A DNA stretch of 64,000 nucleotides, taken from contig CAVXSO010000007.1 of NCBI GenBank assembly GCA_963764465.1, positions 1,116,001-1,180,000 of the forward strand, given 5' to 3'. The translations under genes were made by a program, and so were the position numbers. This document shows, in pieces, positions 17,194-27,100 of this stretch (position 1 is its first letter; every line of letters begins with the position of its first letter). The notes under the pieces are model-generated. The model did no database searches. It had not been told where the DNA came from and saw nothing but the letters and a program-made list of their open reading frames with translations. Source of the DNA: JAJXXT01 sp963764465. GTDB lineage: Bacteria; Pseudomonadota; Alphaproteobacteria; Acetobacterales; Acetobacteraceae.

Positions 17194-17874
17194 ATGACTG
17201 CATTCACCGCTTCCCCGGCAACCGCGTTCGCGTTGCGCACGCTGGCCGACATCGCGTCCACCCTGCCGGGAGCCACTGGTGTTTTCCGCCGGCACAAACT
17301 CGACTTCTGCTGCGGCGGCCAAGTGGCGCTGGCCGATGCCGCTTCCGCCAAAGGGCTCCCGCTCGAGACCGTCGAGGAGGAGCTCGGCGCCATCGCCGCG
17401 CTGGGCTTGCCGGTATCGCATCCGGACAGCACGGAGGATCTCATCGCGCTCATCGAGACGCGCTACCACGCTGCCCATCGCCGTGAGTTGCCGGAGCTTG
17501 TGCGCCTCGCTCGTCGCGTCGAGGCCGCCCACAGGGGCCACGCGCAGGTGCCCACGGGCCTCGCGGCGCTGCTCGAGACGATGCAGCATGAGCTGGAGGA
17601 TCACATGGCGAAGGAAGAACAGGTCCTGTTCCCGCTGATGCGCCAGGGCGGTCACCCGATGATCGCGCAGCCGATCGGCATGATGCTCGCCGAGCACGAC
17701 GACCACGGCACTTATCTCAGGGGACTCGAGCAACTGACCGAAGACTTCACGCCCCCCGCGGATGCCTGTCCCACCTGGCGCGCGCTGTGCGTCGGCGGCC
17801 GGAAATTTGCCGATGACCTGGTCGAGCACATCCATACCGAGAACAACATCCTGTTCCCCCGCTTCACCGGCTGA
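17194..17874 (+). CDS. ytfE: Iron-sulphur cluster repair di-iron protein (YtfE/RIC/ScdA)
   Basis: The 226-residue protein has the ScdA N-terminal domain (GVFRRHKLDFCCGG, ending in the family Cys-Cys pair) and a hemerythrin-like domain with metal ligands in ETRYHAAHRRELPEL, ELEDHMAKEEQVLFP, AEHDDHG and EHIHTENNILFPR. RIC proteins repair Fe-S clusters damaged by nitric oxide or peroxide. ATG 17194 follows an AGGAGG site. It is divergent from the Rrf2 gene across the two palindromes, so it is very likely nitric oxide induced. Confidence 0.93.
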   Translation: MTAFTASPATAFALRTLADIASTLPGATGVFRRHKLDFCCGGQVALADAASAKGLPLETVEEELGAIAALGLPVSHPDSTEDLIALIETRYHAAHRRELPELVRLARRVEAAHRGHAQVPTGLAALLETMQHELEDHMAKEEQVLFPLMRQGGHPMIAQPIGMMLAEHDDHGTYLRGLEQLTEDFTPPADACPTWRALCVGGRKFADDLVEHIHTENNILFPRFTG

Positions 17875-17881
17875 GGCGGCG

Positions 17882-18364
17882 ATGACGGCCCTCGCGCTGG
17901 CCCGCGCGGCGCATGTGCTCGCGGTGGTGTTGTGGATCGGCGGCGTGGCCATGGTGACGACGGTGCTGCTGCCGGCGATTCGGCGCCGGCATCCGCAAGC
18001 GGAACGGTTCGCCGCGTTCCATGCGTTGGAGCAGCGCTTCGCCCGCCAGGCGCGCTGGACCACGGCGCTCGCTGGTGCCAGCGGCTTCTTCATGGTCTGG
18101 CGTCTGGACCTTTGGGATCGTTTCGTGTCCACCGGATTCTGGTGGATGCACGCCATGGTGTTCACCTGGATGGTGTTCACGCTGATGCTGTTCGTGATCG
18201 AGCCCCTGTTCCTGGAGCGACGGCTGAAGCGTCTTGCCGCGACGCGGCCGGAAGCGGCGTGGCGGGCGCTCGAATGGCTGCACCGCGCGCTGCTGGCACT
18301 GAGCCTGCTCACGGTCGCCGGCGCGGTGGCCGGCAGCCAAGGCCTCAATCTTTTCGCGTGGTGA
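17882..18364 (+). CDS. CopD-like integral membrane protein
   Basis: This is a 160-residue protein of four predicted helices (ALARAAHVLAVVLWIGGVAM; ALAGASGFFMVWRLDLW; WMHAMVFTWMVFTLMLFV; LLALSLLTVAGAVAGS). Conserved His, Trp and Gly in helix 1 resemble CopD/DUF2269-like membrane proteins. It starts eight bases after ytfE and is probably co-transcribed with it. A haem or electron-transfer role is possible but unproven. Its 3' end overlaps the convergent haemoglobin gene by 20 bases. Confidence 0.7.
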   Translation: MTALALARAAHVLAVVLWIGGVAMVTTVLLPAIRRRHPQAERFAAFHALEQRFARQARWTTALAGASGFFMVWRLDLWDRFVSTGFWWMHAMVFTWMVFTLMLFVIEPLFLERRLKRLAATRPEAAWRALEWLHRALLALSLLTVAGAVAGSQGLNLFAW

Positions 18365-18830
18365 AGCCCGTGTTGAGGCCCGGCGGCATCTCGCCGCGCG
18401 CGATGCTGGTGCCCATCGCGAGGCTCGCCGCGATCCGCCGCGCCTTGTCCATGAGGTAGCCGACCGCCTGCTCCGGGCAGGTCGCCCGCGCCGTCTCCTC
18501 GAACAGCGCAAGCCAGCGCGCGAAATGCGGTCCGTGCAGGTCGAGCTTCACATGCGGCGGCAGTGGCTGGCCGTGGTAGCGCCCGGTCATCAGCGCGACC
18601 GAGGACCAGAACTCCGTGATCCGCGCTATGTGTTTTTCCCAGTCGTGCACGCCGTCGAACTTGGCGCCGATCTCGGGGTCGTGGCGCGCGCGCTCATAAA
18701 AGGCGCGCACCAGGCGCTCGAGGATCGCGTCGTCCAGGCCCGTCGCCTCCTGCAGCCGGCGCGCGGCCTCGGCCCGGCGCTCCGGGCTTTCGGGAAAGGC
18801 AAGGGAGGCGGTCGGCACGGCGTCAGCCAT
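18345..18830 (-). CDS. Group III truncated haemoglobin
   Basis: This is a 161-residue protein with the truncated globin fold: LVRAFYERARHDPEIGAKFD, DWEKHIARITEFWSSVALMT, and HFARWLALFEETARATC with the proximal His. The H..DL and RWLALF pattern suits group III. Such globins handle nitric oxide or oxygen under microaerobic conditions. The start at ATG 18828-18830 overlaps the end of moeA, which makes it the last gene of the nitrate reductase operon. It would protect the cell from nitric oxide made during nitrate respiration. Confidence 0.85.
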   Translation of the reverse strand: MADAVPTASLAFPESPERRAEAARRLQEATGLDDAILERLVRAFYERARHDPEIGAKFDGVHDWEKHIARITEFWSSVALMTGRYHGQPLPPHVKLDLHGPHFARWLALFEETARATCPEQAVGYLMDKARRIAASLAMGTSIARGEMPPGLNTGFTTRKD

Positions 18831-20082
18831 GGTCGAACTCCGCGGCAATGCCAACCGGCAGGAAAGGGTGGATGTCGAGCACATCGCCGTGCCGCAGATC
18901 GGTGACCGACGGCGCGAGCTCCGCGAGCCCTCCCGCCGCAAGCAGCGGCGCGAGTCGCCCCGAACCCTCCGGCCCAGCGGGCGCGGCGCGCAGACAGGCC
19001 CCGTGTTGCGTCAGGCGCACGGGGATGAACTCGGTGCGCCCGGGCTTGCGCCAGAGCGAGAAGCCCGCTTGCGCGCGCAGCGGCGTGGGCGGGGCGGCAC
19101 CGTTGAGCCGTGCGAGCAGCGGGCGGAGGAACGCCACCGCGCCGGCCAGCGCCGCCTGCGGATTCCCAGGCAGGCCGAGGAAGATTGCTCCGCCGAGCTG
19201 TCCCGCGGCCAGCGGCTTGCCCGGCTTCATCGCCACTTGCAGCACATCGAGCGTACCGCCCATGGCGTGCAGCGCATCGCGGACATGGTCTTCGTCGCCC
19301 ACCGAGATGCCGGCCGTTGTCAGCACCAGATCCGCGGCTGATGCGGCCTCGCCAAGCACCATGCGCATCGCGGCGGCACTGTCGGGCAGCGCGGGCAGCG
19401 CGCTGACCTCCGCGCCCCAGCCGGCGAGCAACGCGGTCAGCATCGGCGCGTTGGAATCGTGGATCTGGCCAGGTCGCAGGCCCTCGCTGACCGAGCGCAA
19501 CTCCCGCCCACTCGAAAGCACGGCCACGCGCGGGCGCCGGCGCACCGCGACGGTATCGATGCCCTGCGCCGCAAGCACCGCCACATGGCGCCAATCAAGT
19601 GCGGTGCCGTCGGCGATCAGCGTGGTGCCGGCGTGAATATCCTCGCCATGGCGACGGATATTCGTCCCCGAAGGTGGCGCCAGCGTGATGGTCACGATGT
19701 CGCCCTCGCGCCGCACCCGTTCCTGTGCGATCACCGCGTCGGCTCCCGCGGGCAGCGGCGCGCCGGTGAGTATGCGATGGGCACTTCCCGGCACGAGCCG
19801 GCCCGGCGCATCACCTGCCGCCGTGCGACCGGTGACACGCAGAACCGCCGCCCGAATGATATCGGCGACGCGAACAGCATAGCCGTCCATCGCCGACTGG
19901 TCGAAACCGGGCAGGTCCAGACGCGCCACAACGGGTTGCGCGAGGACCCGGCCGATACATCCGGCAACCGGCACGGGCTCGCTTGGCAGTGGCTCCGTTA
20001 CCAATGTCAGCACCCGCTGCAGCGCTTCCGCGAATGCCATGCCATGGGCAGCGCAGCCGACGCCGGGAGCGACCGCGTTCAT
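18823..20082 (-). CDS. moeA: Molybdopterin molybdenumtransferase
   Basis: The 419-residue MoeA has the signature ARLDLPGFDQSAMDGYAVR, TGAPLPAGADAVIAQE, TTAGISVGDEDHVRDAL and FLGLPGNPQAALAG, followed by the C-terminal domain IV. MoeA inserts molybdate into adenylylated molybdopterin to form the cofactor needed by NarG. The start ATG 20080-20082 overlaps the previous stop, so it is coupled to the nar operon. A longer upstream frame exists but resembles nothing. Confidence 0.93.
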   Translation of the reverse strand: MNAVAPGVGCAAHGMAFAEALQRVLTLVTEPLPSEPVPVAGCIGRVLAQPVVARLDLPGFDQSAMDGYAVRVADIIRAAVLRVTGRTAAGDAPGRLVPGSAHRILTGAPLPAGADAVIAQERVRREGDIVTITLAPPSGTNIRRHGEDIHAGTTLIADGTALDWRHVAVLAAQGIDTVAVRRRPRVAVLSSGRELRSVSEGLRPGQIHDSNAPMLTALLAGWGAEVSALPALPDSAAAMRMVLGEAASAADLVLTTAGISVGDEDHVRDALHAMGGTLDVLQVAMKPGKPLAAGQLGGAIFLGLPGNPQAALAGAVAFLRPLLARLNGAAPPTPLRAQAGFSLWRKPGRTEFIPVRLTQHGACLRAAPAGPEGSGRLAPLLAAGGLAELAPSVTDLRHGDVLDIHPFLPVGIAAEFDHG

Positions 20083-20384
20083 GCGGGCTTCCGAGTCACG
20101 CGCACCTGAACCGGATCGGGGAAGGCGGTGGCGAGCACACGCTCGACTGCGGCAGCACCCGGTTGCGGCGAGGCCGACATCACGCCCAGTAGATCGAGCC
20201 AAAGCTCCTCACCTCCATGCTCGACGACGTGCCGGACCCGCTCGGCAACAAGCGTGCCCATCGTGATGCCAGCCGCTTGCGCTTCATCGGCGATGCGCGC
20301 GAGCACCGCGGGCGGCGCCACGGCGACGGCGACGGATTCGGCACGTGCCGCGTCGGTCAGCCCCGCGAGGATGTCTCCGAGCAT
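20079..20384 (-). CDS. Small protein of the nar operon, function unknown
   Basis: A 101-codon frame from ATG 20382-20384 lies between the parvulin gene (four-base gap) and moeA (overlapping start). The product is acidic, helical and soluble (MLGDILAGLTDAARAESVAV), with no metal motif. I recognise no family. Its tight placement argues for a role in nitrate reductase maturation or regulation. This is an inference from context only. Confidence 0.65.
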   Translation of the reverse strand: MLGDILAGLTDAARAESVAVAVAPPAVLARIADEAQAAGITMGTLVAERVRHVVEHGGEELWLDLLGVMSASPQPGAAAVERVLATAFPDPVQVRVTRKPA

Positions 20385-20388
20385 CGTT

Positions 20389-21213
20389 CTATTGCACCAG
20401 GGGGGAGGCGGAAGCGGTGAACTCGAACCCCGTGATCGAGGCCTGCCCCGCGAGCAGCGACACGTATTGCGCGACGGCTCGCCGCCAGGAACTCTCCTCC
20501 AGATATGCGGCGATCCGCGCCTGCACCTCCTCGAACGGTAACACCGCGCCCTCGGCCTTGCGGTCGAGCCGGACGATGTGGACACCATAACGGGTTTGCA
20601 CCGGTTCGGCGCAGATCTCTCCGGGACGCAGGCGCAGCATCGCCGCCTCGAACTCCGGCGTGGTCTCGCCGCGCGCGACCTGGCCCAGCCTCCCGCCCTC
20701 GCGCCCCGAGGAGCAGTCGGACGTCGCACGGGCCAGTTCTTCGAACCGCCCCGGCGCGACGCGCAGCTCGGCCAGCACCGCCGCGGCGCGCGCGATGGCG
20801 GCGCCATAGGTGCCCGCGTCCTCGCGATCGGCCGCGAACAGGATGTGCAGCGGCTCGAACAGATCCGGCGAGCGAAACCGCGCGGGATTGGCGGCGTAAT
20901 AGCGCCGGCAGCTCGCCTCATCCGCCGTTGGCGTGTGGATCTCGGCTTCGAGCAGCGCGCGGATCTGCGCCTCCTCCTCCGTCTCGCGCAGGCCGTCCTC
21001 GGTGCGCGGGTCGGCCGCGAGGCCAAGGGCGCGTGTGCGTTGCAGCAGCAGCTCACGGACGACCAGCGCGCGCGTCGCTGCCTCCCAGGCGTCGCGCGGC
21101 GAGGCCTCGGGATGGTTCTGCACCTCGCGCGCGATCGCGGCATCGTCGATCACGATCGTGTTGACCGCGACCGGCTGGCGCGGCTCCGCGCGATGCTGGA
21201 TGGTGGTGCGCAT
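20389..21213 (-). CDS. Parvulin-type peptidyl-prolyl isomerase (NifM-like)
   Basis: The 274-residue protein has an N-terminal SurA/NifM-like helical region and a C-terminal rotamase domain: FEPLHILFAADRED, ATSDCSSGREGGRLGQVARG, FEAAMLRLRPGEI and TRYGVHIVRLDRK. No signal peptide is visible, so it is probably cytoplasmic, like NifM. It starts three bases after narI. Parvulin genes directly after narI are a recurring arrangement, and it may help fold or mature the nitrate reductase. Confidence 0.87.
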   Translation of the reverse strand: MRTTIQHRAEPRQPVAVNTIVIDDAAIAREVQNHPEASPRDAWEAATRALVVRELLLQRTRALGLAADPRTEDGLRETEEEAQIRALLEAEIHTPTADEASCRRYYAANPARFRSPDLFEPLHILFAADREDAGTYGAAIARAAAVLAELRVAPGRFEELARATSDCSSGREGGRLGQVARGETTPEFEAAMLRLRPGEICAEPVQTRYGVHIVRLDRKAEGAVLPFEEVQARIAAYLEESSWRRAVAQYVSLLAGQASITGFEFTASASPLVQ

Positions 21214-21216
21214 CGC

Positions 21217-21933
21217 TCAGCCCCGCGTGCCGCCGGGCGCGGGCCGGCGGCTGCGCACGATCTGGTAGCCGGGGCGGCCCAGGTACCAGACCGGCGCGCT
21301 CCAGATATGCACCAGCCGGCTGAAGGGGAAGACGAGAAACACCGTCATGCCCAGGAAAAGATGCAGCTTGAAGATTGGATTGACATCGGCGACGAGCGAA
21401 GCCGCACCAGGATGCAGGGTGAGGATCCCCTGAGCCCAGAACATGAACTTCACCATCTCGCTGCCATCGAGGTGCTGCGCCGAGACCGGAATGGTGGACA
21501 GGCCCAACGTAAGCTGGACCCAGATCAGCAACAGGATGGCGATGTCGCCGAAGCTCGACGTGGCGCGGATGCGCGCATCCAACAGCCGGCGGTGCACGAG
21601 CATGGCGATGCCGATCCAGCAGGCAATTCCCGCGATCCCGCCGACGCTCATCGCGAGCAGCTGCTTGAAGGTATGGCTGATGCCGAGCCACTCGAACACC
21701 ACGAGCGGCGTCAGCAGCCCCACGAAATGCCCGGCAAAGATGACCAGGATGCCGACATGGAACAGGTTGGAGCCCCACAGCATCTGCCGCCGCCGCAGCA
21801 ACTGGCTGGAGCCGGAGCGCCAGGTGTACTGCGAGTGGTCGAAGCGCAGCAGGCTGCCAAGCAGAAAGACGGTGAGGGCCAGATAGGGATACCAGCCATA
21901 GATCGCGTTGTTCAGCCAGGGGCTCATCATCAT
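21217..21933 (-). CDS. narI: Respiratory nitrate reductase gamma subunit
   Basis: This is a 238-residue membrane cytochrome b subunit. It shows YPYLALTVFLLGSLLRFDHS, a helix with haem-ligand His (LFHVGILVIFAGHFVGLL), and the C-terminal TVFLVFPFSRLVHIWSAP with a second His, ending in a positively charged tail. NarI oxidises quinol at the periplasmic side and passes electrons to NarH. It lies six bases after narJ. Confidence 0.95.
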   Translation of the reverse strand: MMMSPWLNNAIYGWYPYLALTVFLLGSLLRFDHSQYTWRSGSSQLLRRRQMLWGSNLFHVGILVIFAGHFVGLLTPLVVFEWLGISHTFKQLLAMSVGGIAGIACWIGIAMLVHRRLLDARIRATSSFGDIAILLLIWVQLTLGLSTIPVSAQHLDGSEMVKFMFWAQGILTLHPGAASLVADVNPIFKLHLFLGMTVFLVFPFSRLVHIWSAPVWYLGRPGYQIVRSRRPAPGGTRG

Positions 21934-21939
21934 CTCTCC

Positions 21940-22641
21940 TCAGGCGCTCCCGGTGGCATCAGCAACGGAGACGTCACGTTGCGCTGCGCGCAGGCGGGTG
22001 CGCAGGCGGTCGGTGCCGCAGGCATCGCCGGGTTCGCCGGGACCGAAACGAACCGCCGCTTCCTCCCAGGCTTCGTCGAGCGCCGCGAGATCGTCTTCAT
22101 CCTCATCGGGGATGGCTGAACTGCCAGTCGCCGGCGCCCGCGCCAGTGTGGCCACCGCGCGCATCGCGGCGGCATAGCCTGCGTCGCGCCGCTCCAGCCG
22201 CTCGGTGAGTGCGGCGAGGATGGCGGCGGGCTCGGTGAGCAGCGCCTGCGCCTCGGCTTCCGGCAGCAGCGAGAGGAACTCGAGGAACAGCGGCAGGAAA
22301 TCCGGCAACTCCCCGCCCGTGACATCGAGCCCGTGCTCGGCATAGAGCCCGATGAGATCAACCATCGCCTGGCCGCGGTCACGGCTCTCGCCATGCACGT
22401 GCTCGAACAGATGCAGCGACACCGCGCGGCCACGGTCGAACAGGCCGACATAGCGTTCCTGCAGCGCATAGAGATCGGTCTCGGCAAGCTCGCGCAGGAG
22501 AGGGCTGAGCTCGTCGCGCGCCGCCTGCGGCAGCAGCCTCTCCGCCGCCAGCGCGGCGCCGATCTCACCCGCCGCCACCTGCAAATCGGCCGTGGGATAG
22601 GACAGCAGTGCCGCCAGCGCGCGATAGGTCCGGGCCATCAC
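21940..22641 (-). CDS. narJ: Nitrate reductase molybdenum cofactor assembly chaperone
   Basis: This is a 233-residue NarJ/TorD-family chaperone with LSYPTADL near the N-terminus, YVGLFDRGRAVSLHLFEHVHGESRDRGQAM, LPDFLPLFLEFLS and an acidic tail. It binds apo-NarG and helps molybdenum cofactor insertion before membrane docking. The start overlaps the narH stop by four bases. Confidence 0.94.
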   Translation of the reverse strand: MMARTYRALAALLSYPTADLQVAAGEIGAALAAERLLPQAARDELSPLLRELAETDLYALQERYVGLFDRGRAVSLHLFEHVHGESRDRGQAMVDLIGLYAEHGLDVTGGELPDFLPLFLEFLSLLPEAEAQALLTEPAAILAALTERLERRDAGYAAAMRAVATLARAPATGSSAIPDEDEDDLAALDEAWEEAAVRFGPGEPGDACGTDRLRTRLRAAQRDVSVADATGSA

Positions 22642-24155
22642 TGCACCTCCATCGGCGTCTTGGCCTTTTCCTTGCGGCCGAACAGGTCAAACCCGGTGCG
22701 CCCGGAGCAACCCTCGCCGAAGGAGAAGCCGCAATTGCCGCGTAGCTGGTAGGGGTCCTCCCCGGTCTCGCGATGCGCCGTTGGGATCACGAAACGGTCC
22801 TCGTAATTGGCGATCGCCATCAGCTGGTACATCGCCTCGATATCCGCACCCGTCAGCCCGACGCTGCCGGCCACGTTCTCGTCGATCACGCCGTCCACGG
22901 TCTTGCCGCGCATATAGGCGCGCATCGCCAGCATCCGCCGCAGCGCCAGTTCCACCGGTGCGGTACGCCCGGCGGTGAGCAGGTTGGCGAGGTAGCGCAC
23001 GGGAATGCGCAGGGAGGCCACGTCCGGCAGCCCCCCGGCCTCGCCGAGATCGCCCTTCGCCGCGGCCGACTGGATCGGCGAGAGCGGCGGCACGTACCAG
23101 ACCATCGGCAGCGTGCGGTATTCGGGATGCAGCGGGAAGGCGATGCGCCAGTCCATCGCCATGCGCCAGACCGGCGAGTGGCGCGCGGCCTCGAGCCAGG
23201 CGTCGGAAATCCCGTCGGCACGCGCCTGCGCCTGCACAGACGGATCGAACGGGTCGAGAAACACCTTGAGCTGCGCTTCGTAGAGATCGCCTTCGTCGGG
23301 GACGGACGCCGCCTCCTCGATGCGATCCGCGTCGTACAACACCACACCGAGATAGCGGATGCGCCCGACGCAGGTCTCCGAGCAGACGGTCGGCTGCCCG
23401 GCCTCGATGCGCGGGTAGCAGAAGATGCATTTCTCCGATTTGCCGGAGGACCAGTTGTAATAGATCTTCTTGTACGGGCAGCCGGAGACGCACATGCGCC
23501 AGCCGCGGCACTTGTCCTGGTCGATCAGCACGATGCCGTCCTCCTCGCGCTTGTAGATCGCGCCCGAGGGGCACGCCGCCGCACAGGCCGGGTTGAGGCA
23601 ATGCTCGCACAGCCGCGGCAGGTACATCATGAACGTGTTCTCGAAGGCGCCGTAGATGTCCTTCTGCACGCCCTCGAAATTCACGTCACGCGAACGCTTG
23701 GCGAACTCACCGCCCAGAATCTCCTCCCAGTTCGGCCCCCACTCGATCTTCTCCATCCGCTCGCCGGAAATCAGCGAGCGCGGGCGCGCGGTCGGCACGG
23801 CTTTGCTGTCGGGCGCCGTCTGCAGGTGCTCGTAGTCGAAGGTGAAGGGCTCGTAGTAGTCGTCGATCTCCGGCAGGTCGGGGTTGGCGAAGATCTTGGA
23901 CAGCACCCGCCACTTCGCACCGATGCGCGGCTCGATCTTGCCGTTGCGCTTGCGTACCCAGCCGCCCTTCCAGCGCTTCTGGTTCTCCCACTCCTTGGGA
24001 TAGCCGATGCCGGGCTTGGTCTCCACGTTGTTGAACCAGGCGTATTCCATGCCCTCGCGGCTGGTCCACACGTTCTTGCAGGTGACGGAACAGGTGTGGC
24101 AGCCGATGCATTTGTCGAGGTTCAGAACCATCGCGATCTGCGCGCGGACTTTCAT
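22638..24155 (-). CDS. narH: Respiratory nitrate reductase beta subunit
   Basis: The 505-residue electron-transfer subunit shows the cluster ligands clearly: CIGCHTCSVTCKNVW, CEHCLNPACAAACPSG, CRGWRMCVSGCPYKK and CIFCYPR. The CRGWRMC segment has Trp in the position that makes one cluster a [3Fe-4S], as known for NarH. Length and order fit the family. It overlaps narG by four bases and narJ by four bases. Confidence 0.96.
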   Translation of the reverse strand: MKVRAQIAMVLNLDKCIGCHTCSVTCKNVWTSREGMEYAWFNNVETKPGIGYPKEWENQKRWKGGWVRKRNGKIEPRIGAKWRVLSKIFANPDLPEIDDYYEPFTFDYEHLQTAPDSKAVPTARPRSLISGERMEKIEWGPNWEEILGGEFAKRSRDVNFEGVQKDIYGAFENTFMMYLPRLCEHCLNPACAAACPSGAIYKREEDGIVLIDQDKCRGWRMCVSGCPYKKIYYNWSSGKSEKCIFCYPRIEAGQPTVCSETCVGRIRYLGVVLYDADRIEEAASVPDEGDLYEAQLKVFLDPFDPSVQAQARADGISDAWLEAARHSPVWRMAMDWRIAFPLHPEYRTLPMVWYVPPLSPIQSAAAKGDLGEAGGLPDVASLRIPVRYLANLLTAGRTAPVELALRRMLAMRAYMRGKTVDGVIDENVAGSVGLTGADIEAMYQLMAIANYEDRFVIPTAHRETGEDPYQLRGNCGFSFGEGCSGRTGFDLFGRKEKAKTPMEVQ

Positions 24156-27100
24156 GCCACGGTCTCCCCTGCGACCGGATGTTGCGAAACCGGTTCATCA
24201 TCGAGCCAGTCCACCTTGTTCATCCGCCGCACGATGATGAACTCGTCGCGGTTGGACCCGACCGTGCCGTAATAGTTGAACCCATAGGCAAGCTGGGCGT
24301 AGCCGCCGATCATGTGCGTGGGTTTCAGCACCGCGCGCGTCACCGAGTTGTGGATGCCGCCGCGCTTGCCCGTCACCTCGCTGCCCGGCACGTTCACGAT
24401 CTTCTCCTGCGCGTGATACATCAGCGTCATGCCGGGATTGACGCGCTGGGAGACGACGGCGCGGGCCACCAGAGCGCCGTTGGCGTTGTAGGCCTCGACC
24501 CAGTCATTGTCGGCGATGCCGGCCTCGCGCGCGTCATCCTCGCTGATCCAGATCACCGGCCCGCCGCGGTTCAACGTCAGCATCAGCAGATTGTCGGTAT
24601 AGGTGCTGTGGATGCCCCATTTCTGGTGCGGCGTGATGAAGTTGAGCACGATCTCCGTGTTGCCGTTGCCGTGCCGGCCACGCACCGGGGCGATCGCCTT
24701 GGTATCGACCGGCGGCCGCCAGGTGACGAAGCCCTCGCCGAAGGCGCGCATCCAGGGATGGTCCTGGTAGAGCTGCTGGCGGCCGGTCAGCGTGCGCCAG
24801 GGGATCAGCTCGTGCACGTTGGTGTAGCCCGCGTTGTAGCAGACCTTCTCGCTCTCGATACCCGACCAGGTAGGCGAGGAAATGATCTTGCGCGGCTGCG
24901 CCTGCAGGTCGCGGTAGCGGATCTTCTCGTCTTCCTTCGAGGCCGCGAGATGCGCGTGCTCGCGGCCGGTGATCTTGCCCAGTGCCTCCCACGCCTTGAC
25001 CGCGACCTCGCCGTTGGTCTCGGGGGCTAGGCTCAGCACCACCTCGATCGCGTCGATATCGCTTTCCATGCGCGGCTGGCCGTTTGGCGCCGTGCCGTTC
25101 AGCGCGCGGAGGAACTCCACCTCGTGGCTGGTGTTCCAGCCGATGCCCTTGCCGCCGTTGCCGAGTTTCTCGAGCAGCGGCCCCACCGAGGTGAAGCGCT
25201 CGTAGAGCGCCGCGTAGTCACGTTCAACCACGGCAACATTGGGCATGGTGCGGCCAGGAATCGGTTCGGCCTCGCCGCGCTTCCAGTCCGCCACGTCGTA
25301 TGGCTGCGCCAGCTCGCCCGCGGTGTCGTGCAGGATCGGGCTCAGCACCACATCGGTTTCCTTGCCCAGCACCTCCGGCGCGATGCGGGAAAACGCCTTG
25401 GCGATGCCCTTGTAGATGTCCCAGTCCGAGCGTGCCTCCCATGCCGGATCCACCGCCGCCGAAAGCGGGTGGATGAAGGGATGCATATCGGATGTGTTGA
25501 GGTCCGCCTTCTCGTACCAGGTGGCCGTCGGCAGCACGATGTCGGAATAGACGCAGGTCGTGCTCATGCGGAAATCAAGCGTCACCAGCAGGTCAAGCTT
25601 GCCCTCCGGCGCCTGCTCGTGCCAGGCGACCTCGTGCGGCTTCTCACGCCCCTCCTCGCCCAGGTCCTTGCCCAGCACGCCGTTCGATGCACCGAGCAGG
25701 TGCTTGAGGAAATACTCGTGCCCCTTGCCCGATGAGCCGAGCAGATTGGAACGCCAGACGAACATGTTGCGCGGCCAATTCGCGGGATCATCGGGGTCGG
25801 AACAGGACAGTTCCAGCTCGCCCGAGCGCAGCGCGCGGGCCACGTATTCCTTCGGCGCCAGCCCTGCCGCCTTCGCCTTCGCGGCGATCTCGAGCGGGTT
25901 CTGCTTGAGCTGCGGCGCGGAGGGCAGCCAGCCCATGCGCTCGGCGCGCACATTGTAGTCGATGAGGCTGCCGGACCAGTCGCCCGCCGGCGCCGTGGGC
26001 GAGAGAATCTCGGAGGCCGCCAGCGTCTCATAGCGCCACTGATCCGTGTGCGCGTAGAAGAATGAGGTGCTGTTCTGCTGGCGCGGCGGACGGTTCCAGT
26101 CGAGCGCGAAGGCGACGGGCAGCCAGCCGGTTTGTGGGCGCAGCTTCTCCTGGCCCACGTAGTGCGACCAGCCGCCGCCGGACTGGCCGACGCAACCGCA
26201 GAACACCAGGAGATTGATGATCCCCCGGTAGCTCATGTCCATGTGGTACCAGTGGTTCAGCCCGGCGCCGAGGATCACCATCGAGCGGCCATTGGTCTTC
26301 TCGGCGTTGCTGGCGAACTCGCGCGCGACGTGAATGATATGGTGGCGCGGCACGCCGGTCACGCGCTCGGCCCAGGCCGGGGTGAACGGCCCGTCAGCGT
26401 CATAGTTGGAAGTGACGTTGGTGCCGCCAAAGCCGCGATCGAGCCCGTAGTTGGCACAGAGCAGGTCAAACACGGTTGCCACCATCGTCTCGCCCTCCTT
26501 GAGCGCCAGGCGCCTGATGGGAACGTTGCGTGGCAGAACCGGGGCATGCTCGGTCGCGGTAAACCCGTTGGTGGCGGCGCCGCCGAAATACGGAAACGCA
26601 ACGGATTGCACGTCGCCGCCCGCGAGCGTCAGCGCGAGCTTCACGTCGCGCCCGGCGCCGTCACGCTCCTCGAGGTTCCATTTGCCCTGTTCGCCCCAGC
26701 GGAAGCCGATGGAGCCATGCGGGGCCACTGGATTGCCCGCGGTGTCGAAGGCCACGGTCTTCCACGCGGGGTTGTTGGCCTCGCCGAGCGTATCCGAAAA
26801 ATCCTCGGCGCGCAGCAGCCGCTCGGGGACGTAATGATCGCCTTGCTTCACCAGGCGCACCAGCATCGGCATGTCGCTGTAGCGGCGGGCATAATCCTCG
26901 AAATATGGCACGCTGCGGTCGAGGTGGAACTCGCGCAGGATCACGTGGCCCATCGCCATCGCAAGCGCCGCGTCGGTGCCCTGCTTCGGATGCAGCCAGA
27001 GATCGGCGAACTTCGTCGCCTCGGCATAGTCGGGCGAGACGACAACGCTTTTGGCACCCTTGTAGCGCGCCTCGGTGTAGAAATGCGCGTCCGGCGTGCG